Shown piece by piece: positions 4,344 to 6,776 of a stretch of 6,776 bases of DNA; position 1 is the stretch's first letter, and the number at the start of each line of letters is the position of its first letter. Both the position numbers and the translations under genes were made by a program. This DNA is from DASSKW01 sp035701115 (lineage in GTDB: Bacteria > Pseudomonadota > Gammaproteobacteria > Natronospirales > REEB76): assembly GCA_035701115.1 (NCBI GenBank), contig DASSOA010000031.1, positions 1 to 6,776 of the forward strand, written 5' to 3'. Below the pieces are notes generated by a model, which made no database searches, was not told the DNA's origin, and saw only the letters and a program-made list of their open reading frames with translations.

Positions 4344-6005
4344 ATGCGCAAGTACCTTGCCCTGATCCTTGTTCTCTTTGTATTCCCCGCGCTCGCTGCA
4401 CCGAAACCGGGGCACGATGCGGTGGCCAGTGCGAATCCGGAGGCCACCAAAGCCGGCATGCAGGTGCTCGCCGAAGGCGGTAACGCGTTTGATGCGGCGA
4501 TTGCAGTCAGTGCCGCGCTGGCGGTGGTGGAGCCGTACAGCTCGGGAATCGGGGGCGGTGGATTCTGGCTGCTGCATCTCGCAAAAGACAACCGCGATAC
4601 CCTGATTGACGGCCGCGAATACGCGCCGGCCGCGGCGACTGCGACCATGTATCAGGACAATAACGGCAACGTGATCCCGGGACTGTCGCTGAACGGCCCG
4701 CTGTCGGCAGCAATTCCCGGCGAACCCGCCGCGCTGGTCTACCTCAACACGCATTACGGCAGGCTGACGCTCGCGCAGGATCTCGCGCCTGCCATCAAAC
4801 TTGCCCGCGACGGTTACCCGCTCGATGCGATGTTCCGCAGCATCATCGTGTACGACCTCGACAAGCTTAAAAAGTCACCCGCAGCCGCGGCAGTGTTTCT
4901 CGATCACGGACAGGTTCCGGCGGAAGGCTGGCTGCTCAGACAACCCGATCTCGCGCACACGCTGGAACTGATCGCGCAACACGGCGATGCTGGTTTTTAT
5001 GCGGGGCCGCTGGCAAAAAAACTGGTGGACGGCACCCGCGCCGCGGGCGGCATCTGGAGTCTCGAGGACCTGCGCGATTACAAAGTGAAGGAACGCACGC
5101 CGCTGGTCGGCGAGTACCGCGGCATGAAGATCGTATCGGCGCCGCCGCCCTCGTCAGGCGGCATCGTGCTGCTGGAAACGCTCAACATCCTGTCGGGTTA
5201 CGACCTGTCGCAGGACAGCGACCTGATGCAGAAGCATCTCATCATCGAAGCAATGCGCCGGTCCTACCGGGATCGTGCGGAATACCTGGGCGATCCCGAC
5301 TTTGTAAACATGCCGATCGCACGCCTGCTCAGCCCTTACTATGCGGCCGGTTTGCGCAGCAATATTCTCGCCGATCGGGCGACGCCGAGCAGTGAGCTCG
5401 CGCCGGTTACCGTAACCAAACCCGAAAGCCATCACACCACGCACATCTCGATCATGGACAGGGACGGCAATGAAGTGGCGGCAACGTTTACCGTCAATTT
5501 CCGTTTCGGCAGCGGCTTCATGCCGCCGGATACCGGCGTGTTGCTGAATGACGAGATGGACGATTTCGTTTCCAAACCCGGGGTGCCGAACGGCTTCGGC
5601 CTGGTCGGCAACGATGCCAATGCGATTGCGCCGCACAAGCGGCCGCTGTCGAGCATGACGCCGACCTTTCTGCAGACCGCGCGCGGGCAGGCGATTCTGG
5701 GCACGCCGGGCGGCAGTCGCATCATCAGCATGGTGCTGCTTGGTACGCTCGATTATTTCAACGGCGGCGATGCAAAGAGCATTGTGAGTACGCCGCGCTA
5801 TCACATGCAGTATCTGCCGGACATCGTGTTCTACGAACCGGATGCATTCACTGCCGCCGAGATCGCGGGCCTCGACAAGATGGGCTATCACCTGCGTGAA
5901 ACGCACACTTACGGCAACATGCAGGCGGTGACCTGGGATTACAGGACCGGCAAGGTGTCCGCGGCGGCGGATCCGCGCGATATCGGTACGGCGGAAGTAA
6001 AATAA
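4344..6005 (+). CDS. ggt: Gamma-glutamyltranspeptidase / glutathione hydrolase (periplasmic)
   Basis: A 553-residue N-terminal nucleophile hydrolase precursor that cleaves the gamma-glutamyl bond of glutathione and related peptides and transfers the group to water or amino acids. Residues 1-19 are a Sec signal peptide (basic MRK, hydrophobic core, ALA at the cut), so it acts in the periplasm. Self-cleavage before Thr365 (in HHTTHIS) should give a large subunit of about 345 residues and a small one of 189. Catalytic positions match E. coli GGT: Arg91 (R114), Thr365 (T391), Thr383 (T409), Asn385 (N411), Asp407 (D433), Ser436-Ser437 (S462-S463) and Gly456-Gly457 (oxyanion hole). Glu404 replaces E. 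coli Q430. The lid loop is present, but its gating Tyr (E. coli Y444) is Phe418. AGGAG six bases upstream supports the start. The gene is somewhat shorter than E. coli's (580). It follows fdxA, as a ferredoxin and ggt are neighbours in Pseudomonas. Confidence 0.96.
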   Translation: MRKYLALILVLFVFPALAAPKPGHDAVASANPEATKAGMQVLAEGGNAFDAAIAVSAALAVVEPYSSGIGGGGFWLLHLAKDNRDTLIDGREYAPAAATATMYQDNNGNVIPGLSLNGPLSAAIPGEPAALVYLNTHYGRLTLAQDLAPAIKLARDGYPLDAMFRSIIVYDLDKLKKSPAAAAVFLDHGQVPAEGWLLRQPDLAHTLELIAQHGDAGFYAGPLAKKLVDGTRAAGGIWSLEDLRDYKVKERTPLVGEYRGMKIVSAPPPSSGGIVLLETLNILSGYDLSQDSDLMQKHLIIEAMRRSYRDRAEYLGDPDFVNMPIARLLSPYYAAGLRSNILADRATPSSELAPVTVTKPESHHTTHISIMDRDGNEVAATFTVNFRFGSGFMPPDTGVLLNDEMDDFVSKPGVPNGFGLVGNDANAIAPHKRPLSSMTPTFLQTARGQAILGTPGGSRIISMVLLGTLDYFNGGDAKSIVSTPRYHMQYLPDIVFYEPDAFTAAEIAGLDKMGYHLRETHTYGNMQAVTWDYRTGKVSAAADPRDIGTAEVK

Positions 6006-6014
6006 TCGGACAGC

Positions 6015-6065
6015 TCCCTCATCGAGTGGCCAACCGTCATCGCGGCGCTCGATGAGGGGATATTT
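6015..6065 (+). terminator. Probable terminator or regulatory hairpin between ggt and murB
   Basis: CCCTCATCGAG (6016-6026) pairs perfectly with CTCGATGAGGG (6048-6058). Flanking T6015-G6059 and T6027-G6047 wobbles and a G6028-C6046 pair lengthen the stem to about 14 pairs, with a loop of about 17 bases. It begins ten bases after the ggt stop and is followed by ATATTT, a short T-rich stretch. This is the strongest stem in the window and likely ends the ggt transcript. The 3' arm also contains GAGGGG, a ribosome-binding-like sequence upstream of murB, so an mRNA-level control role is possible instead. Confidence 0.6.
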
Positions 6066-6067
6066 GC

Positions 6068-6085
6068 ATGTATCCGGCAGCATGA
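6068..6085 (+). CDS. Possible five-codon leader ORF overlapping the murB start
   Basis: ATG TAT CCG GCA GCA TGA encodes MYPAA. GAGGGG (6054-6059) lies eight bases upstream, a better ribosome binding site than murB itself has. The TGA overlaps the murB ATG in an ATGA arrangement typical of translational coupling. So short an ORF can be chance; the support is the ribosome site spacing and the exact stop/start overlap. The alternative is that murB starts at an in-frame TTG at 6064, four bases after the same GAGGGG. Confidence 0.3.
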   Translation: MYPAA

Positions 6086-6776
6086 CATCACCTTACACGC
6101 TTACCGAAAACGCATCGCTGACGCACCACAACACGTTTCGCGTGGCGGCGCGCGCGCCGCTGTTCGCTGCAGTAAACGATCCGCAAGCATTGCCCGAGGT
6201 GTTGCGGCTTCCGGTGCTGCGCGGTCGCGCTTTGCTGCTGCTCGGCGAAGGCAGCAACATACTGTTTGCGCGTGATCCCGACATGCCGGTGTTGACCGTC
6301 ACGACGCGCGGTATCCGGGTTCTTGAGGAAAGCAACACCGCTGTCAGGGTGCGCGCCGAAGCCGGCGAGCACTGGCACGATCTGGTGAGTTGGAGTCTCA
6401 AGCAAGGGCTGTGCGGGCTGGAAAATCTCTCGCTGATTCCCGGCACTGTCGGTGCTGCGCCGATCCAGAACATCGGTGCGTACGGCGCGGAGCTTGCGGA
6501 TGTTCTCTCGGCCGTCGAAGCATTTGACCGGGAGCGCGGTGAATTGGTGCGGCTTGAACGCGAACGGTGTGAATTCAGTTATCGGCAGAGCGTGTTCAAG
6601 CGGTATCCGGACCGCTGGATCATCACCGGGGTGGAACTGGAACTGCGGCGCGATGCATCGCTCAAACTGGATTACTCCGGTGTGCGGGATGAACTGGCCG
6701 CCATGGGCATCGCCCGGCCGACTGCGCTGGATGTTTCCAACGCAGTTTGCCGGTTGCGCCTGCGCAAACTGCCCGA
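6082..6776 (+). CDS. murB: UDP-N-acetylenolpyruvoylglucosamine reductase MurB (type I), partial
   Basis: The first 231 residues of a flavoenzyme that uses NADPH and FAD to reduce the enolpyruvyl group of UDP-GlcNAc-enolpyruvate to UDP-N-acetylmuramic acid, an early cytosolic step in peptidoglycan synthesis. The right edge cuts the gene; E. coli MurB has 342 residues, so about a third is missing, including the catalytic-serine loop. Visible motifs are HNTFR at 16-20, the FAD-binding LGEGSN at 54-59, GLENLSLIPG at 112-121 with PIQNIGAYG at 127-135, and YRQSVFK at 167-173, where Arg168 corresponds to E. coli Arg159. The SxNAVCxLR segment near 219-225 and the YRQSVFK loop mark the type I (E. coli-like) group. 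The ATG at 6082 fits the family N-terminus but lacks a Shine-Dalgarno sequence; in-frame TTG 6064 and ATG 6052 are alternatives. It lies 76 bp after ggt. Confidence 0.95.
   Translation, partial: MTSPYTLTENASLTHHNTFRVAARAPLFAAVNDPQALPEVLRLPVLRGRALLLLGEGSNILFARDPDMPVLTVTTRGIRVLEESNTAVRVRAEAGEHWHDLVSWSLKQGLCGLENLSLIPGTVGAAPIQNIGAYGAELADVLSAVEAFDRERGELVRLERERCEFSYRQSVFKRYPDRWIITGVELELRRDASLKLDYSGVRDELAAMGIARPTALDVSNAVCRLRLRKLP

Noticed and set aside
3849..4754. Minus-strand open frame of 301 codons opposite fdxA and the start of ggt
   Set aside because: It runs antisense through two secure genes and the ggt promoter region, with Arg-rich, low-information composition.
5154..6083. Minus-strand open frame of 309 codons opposite ggt
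   Set aside because: It is fully antisense to well-conserved ggt catalytic regions, is His/Arg-rich, and has no domain I recognise.
1..6776. CRISPR array, insertion sequence, phage, toxin-antitoxin, tRNA or rRNA gene
   Set aside because: No regularly spaced repeats, terminal inverted repeats with a transposase, cloverleaf or rRNA-like sequence was seen on either strand; genes are close-packed core or redox genes.

Overview
The window reads as a chromosomal segment of a GC-rich gammaproteobacterium. The evidence is gene content and order: rsmD, coaD, an Allochromatium-type ferredoxin, a DNR-like Crp/Fnr regulator, a 7Fe ferredoxin (fdxA), gamma-glutamyltranspeptidase (ggt) and a type I, E. 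coli-like murB. A coaD, ferredoxin and ggt neighbourhood is also known from Pseudomonas. The genus cannot be fixed from sequence alone. No insertion sequence, phage gene, CRISPR array, tRNA or rRNA is visible.

Layout. Positions 1-1480 (minus, cut by the left edge) encode the N-terminal two domains of a VolA/Pla-1-type lipase lipoprotein. A 104-bp divergent spacer follows. Then comes a compact plus-strand cluster with gaps of about 30 bp: rsmD (1585-2169), coaD (2201-2683) and an 8Fe ferredoxin (2717-2965). The ferredoxin converges with a minus-strand DNR-like regulator gene (3060-3746). A 135-bp divergent spacer with a perfect FNR/DNR box (TTGAT-N4-ATCAA, 3802-3815) separates the regulator from fdxA (3882-4205). 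Next are ggt (4344-6005) with its own candidate promoter, a strong inverted repeat, and the start of murB (6082 to the right edge).

How they work together. rsmD, coaD and murB are housekeeping genes for ribosomal RNA methylation, coenzyme A synthesis and peptidoglycan precursor synthesis. The middle is a small redox island. Two different low-potential ferredoxins flank a predicted NO- or oxygen-status regulator, and the single symmetric box lies where one dimer could control both the regulator and fdxA. Ggt is a periplasmic enzyme of glutathione and gamma-glutamyl peptide use.

I found no convincing evidence of a wholly new system. The points most worth a second look are the FNR/DNR box and its symmetric promoter geometry, the five-codon ORF whose stop overlaps the murB start, and the lid-loop Tyr-to-Phe change in Ggt. 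No stretch longer than about 140 bp lacks a gene.
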